DNA of 64,000 bases, from positions 3,844,001 to 3,908,000 of the forward strand of contig NZ_CP019445.1 of the NCBI RefSeq assembly GCF_001975225.1. The letters are read 5' to 3'. Source of the stretch: Kosakonia cowanii JCM 10956 = DSM 18146. Its GTDB lineage: Bacteria > Pseudomonadota > Gammaproteobacteria > Enterobacterales > Enterobacteriaceae. Positions 50,912 through 60,215 of this stretch are shown one piece after another. Numbering within the stretch: the first letter of the stretch is position 1; every line of letters starts with the position of its first letter. The notes under the pieces are model-generated. The model searched no databases, was not told the origin of the DNA, and saw only the letters and a program-made list of their open reading frames with translations. The translations under genes were made by a program, and so were the position numbers.

Positions 50912-52150
50912 TTAGTTTCCTTGCGGCAGTCCGTTCAGCTCGGCGGCCGTATTTTCCGGCGACACAAGCAAAGTAATTTCGACACGGCGGTTACGCGCGC
51001 GGTTTTCGGCCGAGTTGTTCGGCGCGATGGGATCCATCTCCCCTCGCCCTTCGGCTTTCACACGCTCCGGCTGCGAAAGGTGTTTTTGCAGCAGCGACTG
51101 CACAGAGCGTGCGCGCTCCAGCGACAGTTCATAGTTGGAGGCGAAACGGGCGCTGCGGATCGGCACGTTATCACTGAAGCCGACCACCAGGATCTTACCG
51201 CTGACATTGTTCATTGCCTGCGCGACGCGGTCGATGACCGGCTCGTAGCTATCGCGCGCAACCGTGGAGGCAGAGGCAAACAGCCCGTCACCTTTCAGGG
51301 TCACGACGCTGCGATCGGCCTCATCACGTACCGCCACCAGGCCTGCCTTGATTTCAGGACGCAGGAACTCGCGCAGGTTAAGTACCGGCTGCACGTGCTG
51401 CACTGGCTGTTGAACGGAGACTTCCGGCAGCTGCGTCTGGTAGATCTTCGCCAGCACCGGATTGGTGTTGTCGCCCAGACGCCAGTTGAGGACGATATAG
51501 AAGAGGCAGGCGAGGAAACCCGCCAGCCCGGCACACGCCCATAATGGGATCACCGGACGCCACAATTTGCGCATCACCGGCTGATCTTCCGGATGCGGCG
51601 AGAGCGGCGGTGGGTAGTTACCCCGCACGCCGCGGATCATCTGCCATAAACGCTGCTTGATGGTTTCAAGCTGTGTACGGCCGTTGTCCATCACGCGGTA
51701 GCGCCCTTCAAAACCCAGCAGCAGGCAGAAGTTAATTAACTCCAGCAGCGCGATATGCTCGCGCGGGTTTTGCGACAGACGCGCCAGCAGTTGGAAGAAC
51801 TTCTCCCCGCCCCAGGTTTCGTTGTGAAACGTCACCAGCAGGCCGCTGCCGGACCACACGCCGCGGCTGCCCCACGGTGTGAGCGCGGCGGCTTCATCCA
51901 GAGCGGTGCAAAGACAGTAGCGTGCGCCCACGATGACTTCGTACGCCAGGCCGGATTGCTGGCAGCGCACTTCAAAACGGCGGATTTCATCTATCAGGTG
52001 CTGACGTAGCCCGCTCTGATCGTCATGGGAGACCGAATAGCGGATCTGCGGTATCGCATTGAGCAGCGGATTTGCGGCCGCCACCAGCGGATTGTTACCA
52101 CTTGCTCCTGCCAGGACGGCATCACTGCCGGAGGCGTGTTGTTGCTGCAT
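50912..52150 (-). CDS. tssL: T6SS protein TssL with OmpA-like peptidoglycan-binding domain
   Basis: A 412-residue evolved TssL (DotU plus OmpA). The cytoplasmic DotU domain spans about 20-190 (RRFEVRCQQSGLAYEVIVGA, RYCLCTALDEAAALTPWG, LLEFINFCLLLGFEGRYRVM-type block). One membrane helix (VIPLWACAGLAGFLACLFYI) follows. A C-terminal OmpA domain is at about 280-400 (ILVVGFSDNVPIRSARFASN, YELSLERARSVQSLL, NRRVEITLL) and anchors the complex to peptidoglycan without a separate TagL. All family features are intact. Confidence 0.94.
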   Translation of the reverse strand: MQQQHASGSDAVLAGASGNNPLVAAANPLLNAIPQIRYSVSHDDQSGLRQHLIDEIRRFEVRCQQSGLAYEVIVGARYCLCTALDEAAALTPWGSRGVWSGSGLLVTFHNETWGGEKFFQLLARLSQNPREHIALLELINFCLLLGFEGRYRVMDNGRTQLETIKQRLWQMIRGVRGNYPPPLSPHPEDQPVMRKLWRPVIPLWACAGLAGFLACLFYIVLNWRLGDNTNPVLAKIYQTQLPEVSVQQPVQHVQPVLNLREFLRPEIKAGLVAVRDEADRSVVTLKGDGLFASASTVARDSYEPVIDRVAQAMNNVSGKILVVGFSDNVPIRSARFASNYELSLERARSVQSLLQKHLSQPERVKAEGRGEMDPIAPNNSAENRARNRRVEITLLVSPENTAAELNGLPQGN

Positions 52151-52167
52151 AGTGTGCGCTCGCTGTG

Positions 52168-53511
52168 TTATTCCGTCGGGCTACGGATGGCCCAAAATTC
52201 CATATCAAGACCGGGGAATTCGCCTGCCAGATGCAGTGCGAAAGCGCCCGATTTTTCCATTTCGTTCCAGAGCTCGCCGCCCTTTTCCAGTTCAAAATAG
52301 TTATAACCGGCGTGCCATGGAATTTGCGGCGGTGCAACAGGCATGCTGCGTAGCTTCATGCCAGGCAGCTGAAGCTGCACCAGATCGCGGATTTTGGTCA
52401 CCGGCGCAACTTTCATCTGCGCCGGGAAGTGGGTTTGCAGAATTTCGCCCGGCACGCTGGCTTTCACCGCCAGCACAAAACCAAACTCGCGCGCCATCGT
52501 GGTAGTAGGCAGCGTGGCGATGTTCAGTCCATGAGTACGCTCGGTGAGCGGCAACTGGATGGCATGCTCTTCCATTACCAGCGACAAACCCTGACGCAGC
52601 ATCAGCTGCAGTTTACTGAAGCAGCCAGCGAGATCGTCATGGTCATAAATGGGGAGCGTCTCTTCCGGTGAACGCGCCGCGGTCCAGGTGGTGAGCTCGG
52701 TGGCAAACGCCAGCCAGCTGCGCCATAACTCTTCCGGGTGGATCATCGGCAGCGATTTCAGGTGCGACATCTGCCCGACGTGATGGTTAATCAGTGCCAG
52801 CAGCGAGAACTCCACCATTTCAGAGGTGTTGAAACGCCCAGGCTGGCGTAGACGTTGACCAATCTGCTGGCTGCGCTGCATCAGCAGGCTCTGCAGATCG
52901 TTCATCACGGCGTAAAGTGAGGGGTTGTTGACCGCGTTTAACATCGGCGGAATATAGCGATTATCGATGCGAACCTGGTTGTCGTTGCGCTTTTCAAGCA
53001 CATGCGCCACGCCAATTGCCGTCCACTCTGCGCTGAGATCCTTCTCCAGCATCAGTTTCAGGCGCAGGCGCCCAAACTGCACCGCAGCGGGACCAACGGA
53101 CATCGCGTTATCATCATCGACTTCGCTTTCCCATGTGATGTAGCGCGCCAGCGAATCTTTCTCTTCGCTGAAAATCACTTCATCACGACCGCCGCGACGG
53201 GCTGGCAGCGCCAGCACGACACGTTCGTTAGTGAGATTATCCGGGATCACCAGCGGGGTTGGCGCCTGGCGAGCATCGTTGAATGAGAAGAAGGTGCCGT
53301 CTGGCAATAAGCCGCTGGCGTAACTGACGGCAATGCATCCCTGGCGAAGCATCGCGTCGTCGAGTTCGATATCAAGGTAGCCCCAAAGATAGGGGCGCTG
53401 CAGTGTTCCCCACTCGCGAATATGGTGCTGAAGATAGCTTTCCGCGCGTTGAAAATGGTGGGGACGCAGAAACATACCTTCGGTCCAGACGACCTTTTCT
53501 GCTTTATTCAT
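52168..53511 (-). CDS. tssK: T6SS baseplate-membrane connector TssK
   Basis: A 447-residue TssK (ImpJ/VasE). It starts MNKAEKVVWTEGMFLRPHHF, the family hallmark, followed by RAESYLQHHIREWG, PYLWGYLDIELDDAMLRQG, RYIPPMLNAVNN and a C-terminal YFELEKGGELWNEMEKSGAF. TssK trimers link the TssEFG wedges to TssL/TssM. It sits between tssJ and tssL in the membrane-complex part of the operon. Confidence 0.95.
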   Translation of the reverse strand: MNKAEKVVWTEGMFLRPHHFQRAESYLQHHIREWGTLQRPYLWGYLDIELDDAMLRQGCIAVSYASGLLPDGTFFSFNDARQAPTPLVIPDNLTNERVVLALPARRGGRDEVIFSEEKDSLARYITWESEVDDDNAMSVGPAAVQFGRLRLKLMLEKDLSAEWTAIGVAHVLEKRNDNQVRIDNRYIPPMLNAVNNPSLYAVMNDLQSLLMQRSQQIGQRLRQPGRFNTSEMVEFSLLALINHHVGQMSHLKSLPMIHPEELWRSWLAFATELTTWTAARSPEETLPIYDHDDLAGCFSKLQLMLRQGLSLVMEEHAIQLPLTERTHGLNIATLPTTTMAREFGFVLAVKASVPGEILQTHFPAQMKVAPVTKIRDLVQLQLPGMKLRSMPVAPPQIPWHAGYNYFELEKGGELWNEMEKSGAFALHLAGEFPGLDMEFWAIRSPTE

Positions 53512-53534
53512 ACTGTATTCCTGTCAGGATGGCG

Positions 53535-54041
53535 CTATTTGGAAATCACGCGTATTCCGTTAACGTCGAGAAAGATGTTGGCTTCCAGCGCATCTTCTGA
53601 CGATTTCCAGAACTCATAGAAGTGAGACTCCCCCTGTACCGGAAGCGGCAGGGAGATTCGCCATTTTTTGCCGTCCAGCGCCTGATACTCCGCCATCACG
53701 CCGATGTAGCGCGCTTCAGGCGAACTGTTGCCAGTCAGCGTTTTTGACAGCTGACCGGGCATCAGGAAGAACTCATCACTGTTCAGCAAATTGCCGCCCA
53801 GTGCGCTATCGGCGTTGTTTTGCAGCGACCAGAAATCGGCGGACATAAATGTCGCGTCCGATTTCAACAGCAACACCCTGACTTTAAGGGGAGCGGACTC
53901 ATTGATTTGCGGATGAGCCCTGAACTGAAGGTTATAGCTGGTAGGTACGCTGTGTGAAGACGATCCACAACCGCTGGCCAGGGTGGCCAGCACAAAGAAA
54001 AACACCAGGCTAATCTGGCGTACAACCGAATTATTATTCAT
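53535..54041 (-). CDS. tssJ: T6SS outer-membrane lipoprotein TssJ
   Basis: A 168-residue TssJ (SciN/VasD). The signal peptide ISLVFFFVLATLASGCGSSS contains the lipobox LASGC, so Cys at about 25 is lipidated. The mature beta-sandwich shows LKVRVLLLKSDATFMSADFW, DEFFLMPGQLSKTLTG, ARYIGVMAEYQALDGKKWRI and LDVNGIRVISK. It binds the TssM periplasmic end and anchors the complex to the outer membrane. Confidence 0.92.
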   Translation of the reverse strand: MNNNSVVRQISLVFFFVLATLASGCGSSSHSVPTSYNLQFRAHPQINESAPLKVRVLLLKSDATFMSADFWSLQNNADSALGGNLLNSDEFFLMPGQLSKTLTGNSSPEARYIGVMAEYQALDGKKWRISLPLPVQGESHFYEFWKSSEDALEANIFLDVNGIRVISK

Positions 54042-54064
54042 AGCAGGTACTCATCACGGCTGGA

Positions 54065-54556
54065 TTAATCGATGATCCAGGTCCCGGATTTAACGTTTTT
54101 GCAAGCTTTACCGCTGCCGTCGACCGTTACGCAGTTCGCTTTTTTACGCTGAACTTTGCGGCGATCGTTACGCAGCGTTTTTTCGTACAGATCGCTTTTA
54201 ACGACCGCACGCATCGGCACGTAGCCAATCAGCTCTTCCTGACCTTCATCGGCCAGCGCCATCCAGAAGTGTTCAACCTGACCAAGCACAACGTAGGTTT
54301 TGCCCGCTTCCAGCTGGCGAATTACTTTGCCGCCGAAATCAGGTTTGCTCATAACAGAGGCCGGATAGAGTGCGCGGTAGTCTTGTTTAACCGGTTCGAA
54401 CTCCTTCGGCGGCAGTACGGCATAACGGTGGGTCAGGGTTACGCCATTCACTTCACTGGTAACAATTGTGTCGTCGGTAGGTGCGGGTTTCTGATGTTTT
54501 ACACAGCCAGAGACGCCAAATACAAAAAGAAGTGCCAATACGATTCGCATGTTCAT
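54065..54556 (-). CDS. SH3-domain lipoprotein at the head of the T6SS operon
   Basis: A 163-residue lipoprotein. The start MNMRIVLALLFVFGVSGC is favoured; an ATG five codons earlier has no ribosome site. The lipobox VSGC puts the lipidated Cys at 18. The middle holds a bacterial SH3-like fold (GKVIRQLEAGKTYVVLGQVE, HFWMALADEGQEELIGYVPM), and the basic C-terminal tail carries two cysteines (ANCVTVDGSGKACKN). It is the first gene of the leftward T6SS run, just before tssJ. A peptidoglycan- or complex-stabilising role at the outer membrane is plausible; the exact family name is not known to me. Confidence 0.7.
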   Translation of the reverse strand: MNMRIVLALLFVFGVSGCVKHQKPAPTDDTIVTSEVNGVTLTHRYAVLPPKEFEPVKQDYRALYPASVMSKPDFGGKVIRQLEAGKTYVVLGQVEHFWMALADEGQEELIGYVPMRAVVKSDLYEKTLRNDRRKVQRKKANCVTVDGSGKACKNVKSGTWIID

Positions 54557-55526
54557 AGGGTTTTGTTCCATTGCAAATATATTACTGTGTTGACGTGCAT
54601 CGTTATGGATAGGGGAAATGAAATCGTTATGAATGACTCAGTTCCTTGTCCGTTAAACGACCTGATAATGAATTAAGGGCATAGCTACCGCACGAGCCTG
54701 TCCGCGAGGACCGCCGCAACAATATTACTTTTCATTGACTATCGTGACATGATTTTACAGATCGGATAATTCAATTCAATATCATTGCCGAGCCGTTGAA
54801 AAACTATTACTTAATTCTTTTGCAAATTAGGATAAATCTCAAGAAATAATTTCACTTAAGCAGAAAAACGGCAAAATTTTGTTCTGAGATGAATCCCTCG
54901 CCGCCAATTATAATCCTAAAGTGATGAATAATAATAAAAATTTTATATGCTTAATCCGTTAGTATACAGACCAAAATATGAGATAGGATAATTCCTAAAA
55001 GTCAAAAAGAGCGAAGCAATACTACAATATTTGGTAGCTCATATTCCACATTGTCTGGCTAACCTTTGCGCTAAGAATGTTTATTTGGGACTTTTCTTCG
55101 CCGCAGCCTCTTTTTTTGCGAAATATATCGACTTTTACTCTTCGTATTCTGCAAAAAAGATAGTTACAGGCAAAACTATTACCGCAGTAAATCGCTTTTA
55201 CAAGGTACCCGCTGCACTTTATTTCATTCAGTGTGACTAAACTCTAATAAAGCACCCTTAACCGAATCCATTCAGCAAAGGGTCGGTGTTTAAAAATAAA
55301 GCAATCCGATATGCGTTCTCTTAGATATCAGCCTTCGCTTCTGTACAGACGGATCTCGTCGTCACTGCCGTACGCTTCGAGCAGCCGAATAGCTCAGAGG
55401 CGTGAGGTAATTTCTCCGTATTGACACAAATTGCCGGGCACAGCACACGAATTGTCTGAGATTCGTCTATGGTTTTGGTCAAGGTTGAATGCAGCGGCCC
55501 GCTGCTTGCTCGCTAAGGAGACGTCA
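54557..55526. promoter_or_regulatory. Long AT-rich spacer between the T6SS operon and treA
   Basis: About 970 bp with no gene I can support. It must hold the main leftward T6SS promoter and the treA promoter. It is strongly AT-rich (especially 54740-55200), typical of H-NS-bound horizontally acquired DNA. I could not place specific sites; frames such as 55031-55240 have no ribosome site. Confidence 0.55.
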
Positions 55527-57230
55527 ATGATAAAACCTGTTTTGCGCCAGCCGCGCACCCTCTTTCTGGTCATGCAACTTGCATTGGGTGGAACATTACT
55601 TGCCGCAAATGCCCCAACATTCGCGGCTGAAGCGCAAAACCCGCCGCAAACTCCCGACATTCTTCTCGGTCCGTTATTCAGTGATGTGCAAAGCGCCAAA
55701 CTCTTTCCCGATCAAAAAACCTTTGCCGACGCAGTGCCCAAGAGCGACCCACTGATGATCCTTGCGGATTACCGCATGCAACGGAACCAGAGCAGCTTCG
55801 ATCTGCGCCATTTCGTCGAGGTGAACTTCACGCTGCCGGAAAAAGGGAAACCCTATGTGCCGCCTGCCGGGCAAAACCTGCGTGAACATATCGACGGATT
55901 ATGGCCAGAACTGACGCGCACCACCGATAGCGCGGGCAAGTGGGACTCACTCTTACCGCTGCCTAAACCCTATGTCGTACCCGGCGGGCGTTTTCGCGAA
56001 GTCTATTACTGGGACAGCTACTTCACCATGCTCGGCCTTGCCGAAAGCGGCCACTGGGACAAAATCGAAGATATGGTCGCCAACTTCGGCTATGAAATTG
56101 ATACCTGGGGACATATTCCGAATGGTAACCGCAGCTACTACCTCAGCCGCTCACAACCGCCCTTCTTCTCATTAATGGTCGAGTTACTGGCGACACATGA
56201 CGGTGATGAGGTGCTGAAAACCTGGCTGCCGCAGATGGAAAAAGAGTATCAGTACTGGATGGAGGGCGCTGATGCGCTGCAGCCGGGCGAAGCGAATAAG
56301 CGCGTGGTGAAGTTAAGCGATGGCAGCATTCTCAACCGCTACTGGGATGATTCCTCCACGCCGCGCCCGGAGTCGTGGCTGGCAGATGTCACCACAGCCA
56401 AAAACAATCCGAACCGCCCGGCGACAGAGATCTACCGTGATCTTCGCGCCGCTGCGGCTTCCGGCTGGGACTTTAGCTCCCGCTGGATGGACGATCCTGA
56501 GCAGCTTGGCACTATTCGCACCACCAGCATTGTGCCGGTCGACCTCAATGCCCTGATGTTTAAGATGGAGAAGATGCTCTCCCGGGCTTATCAGGTCTCT
56601 GGCGATAGCGCTAAAGCGAGCCACTACGACGCGCTGGCCACTGCCCGGCAAAAAGCCATCGAAACCAATCTGTGGAACACAAAAGAGGGCTGGTACGCCG
56701 ATTACGATCTGAAAACCAAAAAGGTACGTAATCAGTTGACCGCTGCGGCGCTCTATCCGCTGTTTGTTAACGCGGCGGCAAAAGATCGCGCCGACAAAGT
56801 GGCAGCGGTGACCGAAGCGCGGCTGTTAAAAGCGGGCGGCATCACCACGACTACTGTTAAAAGCGGTCAACAGTGGGATGCGCCGAACGGTTGGGCACCG
56901 CTGCAGTGGGTCGCCGCCGCCGGGTTGCAGAACTACGACCACCAAAAACTGGCGATGAGTGTCAGCTGGCGCTTCCTGACCAATGTTCAGCACACCTACG
57001 ATCGCGAACAGAAGCTGGTGGAAAAATATGATGTCAGCTCCATCGGTACGGGCGGGGGCGGCGGTGAATATCCGCTGCAGGATGGCTTTGGCTGGAGTAA
57101 CGGCGTGACGCTAAAAATGCTCGATCTCATCTGTCCGAAAGAAAAACCATGCGACAGCGTACCGCAGAAACAGCCGGCGGAAGAGGCCAGGCCTGCCGCT
57201 GAGCCGACGGCACAGAAAGTAGCGCAGTAG
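55527..57230 (+). CDS. treA: Periplasmic trehalase TreA
   Basis: A 567-residue GH37 enzyme that splits trehalose to two glucoses in the periplasm, allowing growth on trehalose under osmotic stress. ATG 55527 follows AAGGAG, and the product begins with a long signal peptide ([20 protein letters not shown], cleavage near FAA). Trehalase signatures are intact: [28 protein letters not shown], and the Gly-rich [20 protein letters not shown] near the end. The C-terminal tail is Pro/Ala/Glu-rich ([17 protein letters not shown]). Its neighbours to the right are those of E. coli treA. Confidence 0.95.
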   Translation: MIKPVLRQPRTLFLVMQLALGGTLLAANAPTFAAEAQNPPQTPDILLGPLFSDVQSAKLFPDQKTFADAVPKSDPLMILADYRMQRNQSSFDLRHFVEVNFTLPEKGKPYVPPAGQNLREHIDGLWPELTRTTDSAGKWDSLLPLPKPYVVPGGRFREVYYWDSYFTMLGLAESGHWDKIEDMVANFGYEIDTWGHIPNGNRSYYLSRSQPPFFSLMVELLATHDGDEVLKTWLPQMEKEYQYWMEGADALQPGEANKRVVKLSDGSILNRYWDDSSTPRPESWLADVTTAKNNPNRPATEIYRDLRAAAASGWDFSSRWMDDPEQLGTIRTTSIVPVDLNALMFKMEKMLSRAYQVSGDSAKASHYDALATARQKAIETNLWNTKEGWYADYDLKTKKVRNQLTAAALYPLFVNAAAKDRADKVAAVTEARLLKAGGITTTTVKSGQQWDAPNGWAPLQWVAAAGLQNYDHQKLAMSVSWRFLTNVQHTYDREQKLVEKYDVSSIGTGGGGGEYPLQDGFGWSNGVTLKMLDLICPKEKPCDSVPQKQPAEEARPAAEPTAQKVAQ

Positions 57231-57235
57231 CGTAT

Positions 57236-57268
57236 AAAAAAAGGCCGCATAAAAATGCGGCCTTTTTT
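57236..57268. terminator. Bidirectional terminator between treA and ymgE
   Basis: GGCCGCAT and ATGCGGCC form a perfect 8-bp stem with an AAAA loop. An A-run on the left and a T-run on the right let it stop treA and the convergent ymgE. Confidence 0.88.
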
Positions 57269-57281
57269 CAGAGAAGATCCG

Positions 57282-57533
57282 TTACCGGCGTACAAGGCGG
57301 AAGACCGCCAGCACCACAATCGCGCCGATCACCGCGACGATAAAACTGTGCATGTCAAAGCCCGTAATGTCGCCGCCATAACCGAACATTGTTGCCAGCC
57401 AACCACCGACTACTGCCCCGACAATCCCCAAAACACAGGTCAGAATGAAGCCGCCGCCGTCGCGTCCTGGCATAATGAATTTCGCGATTACGCCCGCAAT
57501 CAGGCCAAATACGATCCACGCGAGAATACCCAT
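57282..57533 (-). CDS. ymgE: GlsB/YeaQ/YmgE-family small membrane protein
   Basis: An 83-residue inner-membrane protein. ATG 57533 is preceded by GAAAGGAG. Three hydrophobic helices: ILAWIVFGLIAGVIAKFIMP, FILTCVLGIVGAVVGGWLAT and FIVAVIGAIVVLAVFRLV. The PGRDGGG loop after the first helix is the transglycosylase-associated protein family signature. The role is not well defined; relatives are stress-induced. Position next to treA and divergent from ycgR is as in E. coli. Confidence 0.92.
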   Translation of the reverse strand: MGILAWIVFGLIAGVIAKFIMPGRDGGGFILTCVLGIVGAVVGGWLATMFGYGGDITGFDMHSFIVAVIGAIVVLAVFRLVRR

Positions 57534-57677
57534 ATTCACTTTCTCCTTTCGTTTATGACGTGTAAATGAACACACCACCATGTAGTGCGTTGCGTACAGT
57601 ATAGATGTCTTGCGCAAAAGCGCTGTCATCTCACAGATTTAATTCATAATTTAATGAAATAATTTCTACCATTTGTA

Positions 57678-57704
57678 TTAAGTTCTGGCATAGATTGCCG
57701 ATAA
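57678..57704 (+). promoter_or_regulatory. Sigma-28 (FliA) promoter for ycgR
   Basis: TTAAGTTC, 11 bases, then GCCGATAA, against the FliA consensus TAAAGTTT-N11-GCCGATAA. The -10 element is perfect and the spacing exact. It lies 38 bases before the ycgR start, as expected for a class 3 flagellar gene. Confidence 0.85.
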
Positions 57705-57742
57705 ACCATCGACGTTGTGTCAGTATCGAGGAGCCATTCGGC

Positions 57743-58474
57743 GTGAGCAATTACAGTGAGCAGTTCCTGAAACAAAATCCTCTGGCCGTGCTGGGCGTCT
57801 TGCGCGACCTGCAAAAAACTCAGGTACCGGTTTGCATCAGCTGGGGTAGCGGCCAATTTATCAGCAAAATCCTCGAGGTTAACCCCGAGGCGCTGGTGAT
57901 GGATTTTGGTAGCCAGGAGTATGAAAACAGCGCCGTTCAGCGTGCCGGTAAAGTGACTATTACCGCTGAAACCCATGGCGCAAAGGTTGAGTTCACGCTT
58001 AATGCGCTCACCACTGGCGATTATCAGGATCTGCCTGCGTTTATCACGCCGCTCCCGGAAACGCTGTGGTTTATTCAACGTCGTGAATATTTCCGTATTA
58101 GCGCCCCGCTCCACCCGGCTTACTTCTGCAAGGCGAAGTTACCCGATAAGAGCCAGTTGCGCTTTCGTCTGTTCGACCTCTCGCTCGGCGGCATGGGTGC
58201 ACTGCTTGATGGCGACTTGCCGGAAAATGTCGAGCCGGGCATGCGCTTCTCGCAGGTCGAACTGGATATGGCATCGTGGGGGCAGTTCTACTTTGATGCG
58301 CAGTTGATTGCAGTGGGTGAGCGCAAAGTTGTGGATGGTAAAAATGACACCATCGCCACGCCAAGGCTGAGCTTTCGTTTTTTAAATGTCAGCCCGGGCG
58401 TCGAGCGCGAACTCCAGCGCATTATCTTTGCGCTGGAGCGCGAGGCGCGCGAACGTGCCAGCCGGGTGCGCTAA
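57743..58474 (+). CDS. ycgR: c-di-GMP-binding flagellar brake protein YcgR
   Basis: A 243-residue protein with N-terminal YcgR domain (1-110) and C-terminal PilZ domain. The start is a GTG at 57743 with GAGGAG upstream; the product then opens like E. coli YcgR (NYSEQFLKQNPLAVLGVL). The c-di-GMP-binding RxxxR (RREYFR) and DxSxxG (DLSLGGMG) motifs are intact. When c-di-GMP is high YcgR binds the flagellar motor and slows swimming. The FliA promoter implies the organism has a flagellar regulon. Confidence 0.94.
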   Translation: MSNYSEQFLKQNPLAVLGVLRDLQKTQVPVCISWGSGQFISKILEVNPEALVMDFGSQEYENSAVQRAGKVTITAETHGAKVEFTLNALTTGDYQDLPAFITPLPETLWFIQRREYFRISAPLHPAYFCKAKLPDKSQLRFRLFDLSLGGMGALLDGDLPENVEPGMRFSQVELDMASWGQFYFDAQLIAVGERKVVDGKNDTIATPRLSFRFLNVSPGVERELQRIIFALEREARERASRVR

Positions 58475-59089
58475 TTACATCGCATCCATCGCTTTTTGTA
58501 CTTTCCAGATATAACGCGGGGCTTGCGGCGCGGGGTGTTTTTCCGCTACGTGCTGCAAAAAGCCCTTCGGGCTTAACGAGTTAATCTCGTCAATCGCCTC
58601 CTGGCGGTCCGAAGAGAAGGTGCGCAGCAGCGCGCCCGCGCCATTCACATAAGAGACCACCAGCGCATACTGCATCACCAGCGGATCTTTGATCCCGGCA
58701 AGCGGCCCATGTTCAAGAATGCTCAGGTAGGCCGCGCCCATAGAGATATTGCGCTCCGGGTTTTTCAGCTCGCGCGTCGAGGGTTGCCCGCTCCAGCCCA
58801 TACGCCGATAAACTTCTCGCCCCGCCGTTGAGGCCTTCAACTGCATCAGACCTACCGCATTCGATTTACTCACCAGCTCCGGGTTGCCGCCTGACTCCAC
58901 GGCAATCATCGCCGTAATCAGTTCCGGGCTGACGCCCCACGACGCGCCGGCTTTTTCGCTAATTGGCATCCACTGCATCGCGCGTTTGACCGGCACTTCC
59001 GGGTTCCAGTCGGGGTTACGATAATCCTGTTTTGTCGAGCTACAGCCCGCCAGCAGCACCACTAAAAAGGCAAACCATCTTAATTTCAC
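58475..59089 (-). CDS. emtA: Endo-type membrane-bound lytic transglycosylase EmtA (MltE)
   Basis: A 204-residue outer-membrane lipoprotein that cleaves peptidoglycan glycan strands internally. Lipobox LAGC with Cys16. Catalytic Glu65 in IAVESGGNP, followed by [11 protein letters not shown], and [11 protein letters not shown], the SLT family blocks. Convergent with ycgR, and divergent from ldcA. Confidence 0.93.
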   Translation of the reverse strand: MKLRWFAFLVVLLAGCSSTKQDYRNPDWNPEVPVKRAMQWMPISEKAGASWGVSPELITAMIAVESGGNPELVSKSNAVGLMQLKASTAGREVYRRMGWSGQPSTRELKNPERNISMGAAYLSILEHGPLAGIKDPLVMQYALVVSYVNGAGALLRTFSSDRQEAIDEINSLSPKGFLQHVAEKHPAPQAPRYIWKVQKAMDAM

Positions 59090-59190
59090 GCCAGAAAATC
59101 CTTATATAAGCTGTACATCACGGCGGATGACAATGACCAGGGTTAGCGGCATGATAACTGTTTGTTTAGAGATGTCAGCAAGGAAATGCC

Positions 59191-60102
59191 ATGTCCACTT
59201 TCCATTTAATTGCCCCCTCCGGGTACTGCATCAATCAGCGTGCTGCGGCGCTGGCCGTTGAACGGCTGACCCGCGAGGGCCATCAGGTCAATAACCAACA
59301 AGTGATTACGCGGCGTGAGGAACGTTTTGCCGGTAGTGAAGCTGAAAGGCTGGCGGACATCAATGACCTCGCCCGTCTGGCTGGGGAAAATCTGATTGTT
59401 ATGCCAGTGCGCGGTGGCTACGGCGCAAGCCGGCTGCTGGCCGATATTGACTGGCAGGCTCTGGTCAAACGCCAGCAGCAGCAACCGCTGGTGATTTGTG
59501 GTCACAGCGACTTTACTGCGATTCAGTGCGGCCTGCTGGCGGCGGGCGGCACCATCACCTTTAGTGGCCCGATGCTGGTGGGCAACTTTGGTGCTGAACC
59601 GCTTAATGCCTTTACGCAGGAGCACTTCTGGCGGGCAATACGCAATAAATCCTTTACCGTTGAGTGGGACGGCGACGGGCCGCAATGCCATGTTGAAGGA
59701 AGATTATGGGGCGGAAACCTGGCGATGCTGACCTCGCTTATTGGCACCCCCTGGCTGCCAACAGTGCCCGGCGGCATTCTGGTGGTTGAAGATATCAATG
59801 AGCACCCCTACCGCGTTGAGCGCATGCTGTTACAGCTGCTCTATAGTGGGATCCTCGCGCAGCAGCGCGCGCTGATCCTCGGCAGTTTCTCCCATGCGCA
59901 ACCCAACGATTACGATGCGGGCTACACTTTAGAGAAGATGGTGGCTTGGTTACGTTCACGGGTGGCAATCCCGGTGATCACCGGGCTGGACTTCGGCCAC
60001 GAAGCGAAAACCGTCACGTTGCCGTTAGGTGCGCACGCCATATTGCAACATGCTGAAAAATCAACGCTGACCCTCACAGGCCATCCCACAATCTCGGCGT
60101 AA
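59191..60102 (+). CDS. ldcA: Murein tetrapeptide LD-carboxypeptidase LdcA
   Basis: A 303-residue cytoplasmic serine peptidase (family S66) that removes the terminal D-Ala from L,D-linked tetrapeptides during murein recycling. ATG 59191 follows AAGGAA. The nucleophile Ser is in CGHSDFTAIQ. The downstream catalytic acid and base are expected in GGILVVEDINEHPYRVER and GLDFGHEAKT. Divergent from emtA, another murein enzyme, as in E. coli. Confidence 0.94.
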   Translation: MSTFHLIAPSGYCINQRAAALAVERLTREGHQVNNQQVITRREERFAGSEAERLADINDLARLAGENLIVMPVRGGYGASRLLADIDWQALVKRQQQQPLVICGHSDFTAIQCGLLAAGGTITFSGPMLVGNFGAEPLNAFTQEHFWRAIRNKSFTVEWDGDGPQCHVEGRLWGGNLAMLTSLIGTPWLPTVPGGILVVEDINEHPYRVERMLLQLLYSGILAQQRALILGSFSHAQPNDYDAGYTLEKMVAWLRSRVAIPVITGLDFGHEAKTVTLPLGAHAILQHAEKSTLTLTGHPTISA

Positions 60103-60137
60103 AAAAAGCCCTTAATGCCCTTATTAAATTGCTTTTT
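60103..60137 (+). terminator. Possible weak terminator after ldcA
   Basis: AAAAAGC...GCTTTTT arms with an inner TTAAT/ATTAA pair form an imperfect stem just after the ldcA stop, ending in a short T-run. Confidence 0.4.
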
Positions 60138-60147
60138 CTGCCGTTAT

Positions 60148-60153
60148 TATAAT
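60148..60153 (+). promoter_or_regulatory. Candidate -10 element of cvrA
   Basis: A perfect TATAAT lies 62 bases before the cvrA start. No good -35 is seen at normal spacing, so the call is modest. Confidence 0.35.
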
Positions 60154-60215
60154 GTGCCGTAATAAATCCCGGTCCGTGCCGGGATCTCACCGAGAAGAGA
60201 AGGAGATGCATACCA

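Noticed and set aside
49568..51544. A 658-codon plus-strand frame opposite tssL and tssM
   Set aside because: It is the shadow of two intact T6SS core genes, with no plausible start signal or domain.
55031..55240. A 69-codon frame in the spacer before treA
   Set aside because: Low-complexity Phe/Ser/Tyr content in AT-rich DNA and no ribosome site.
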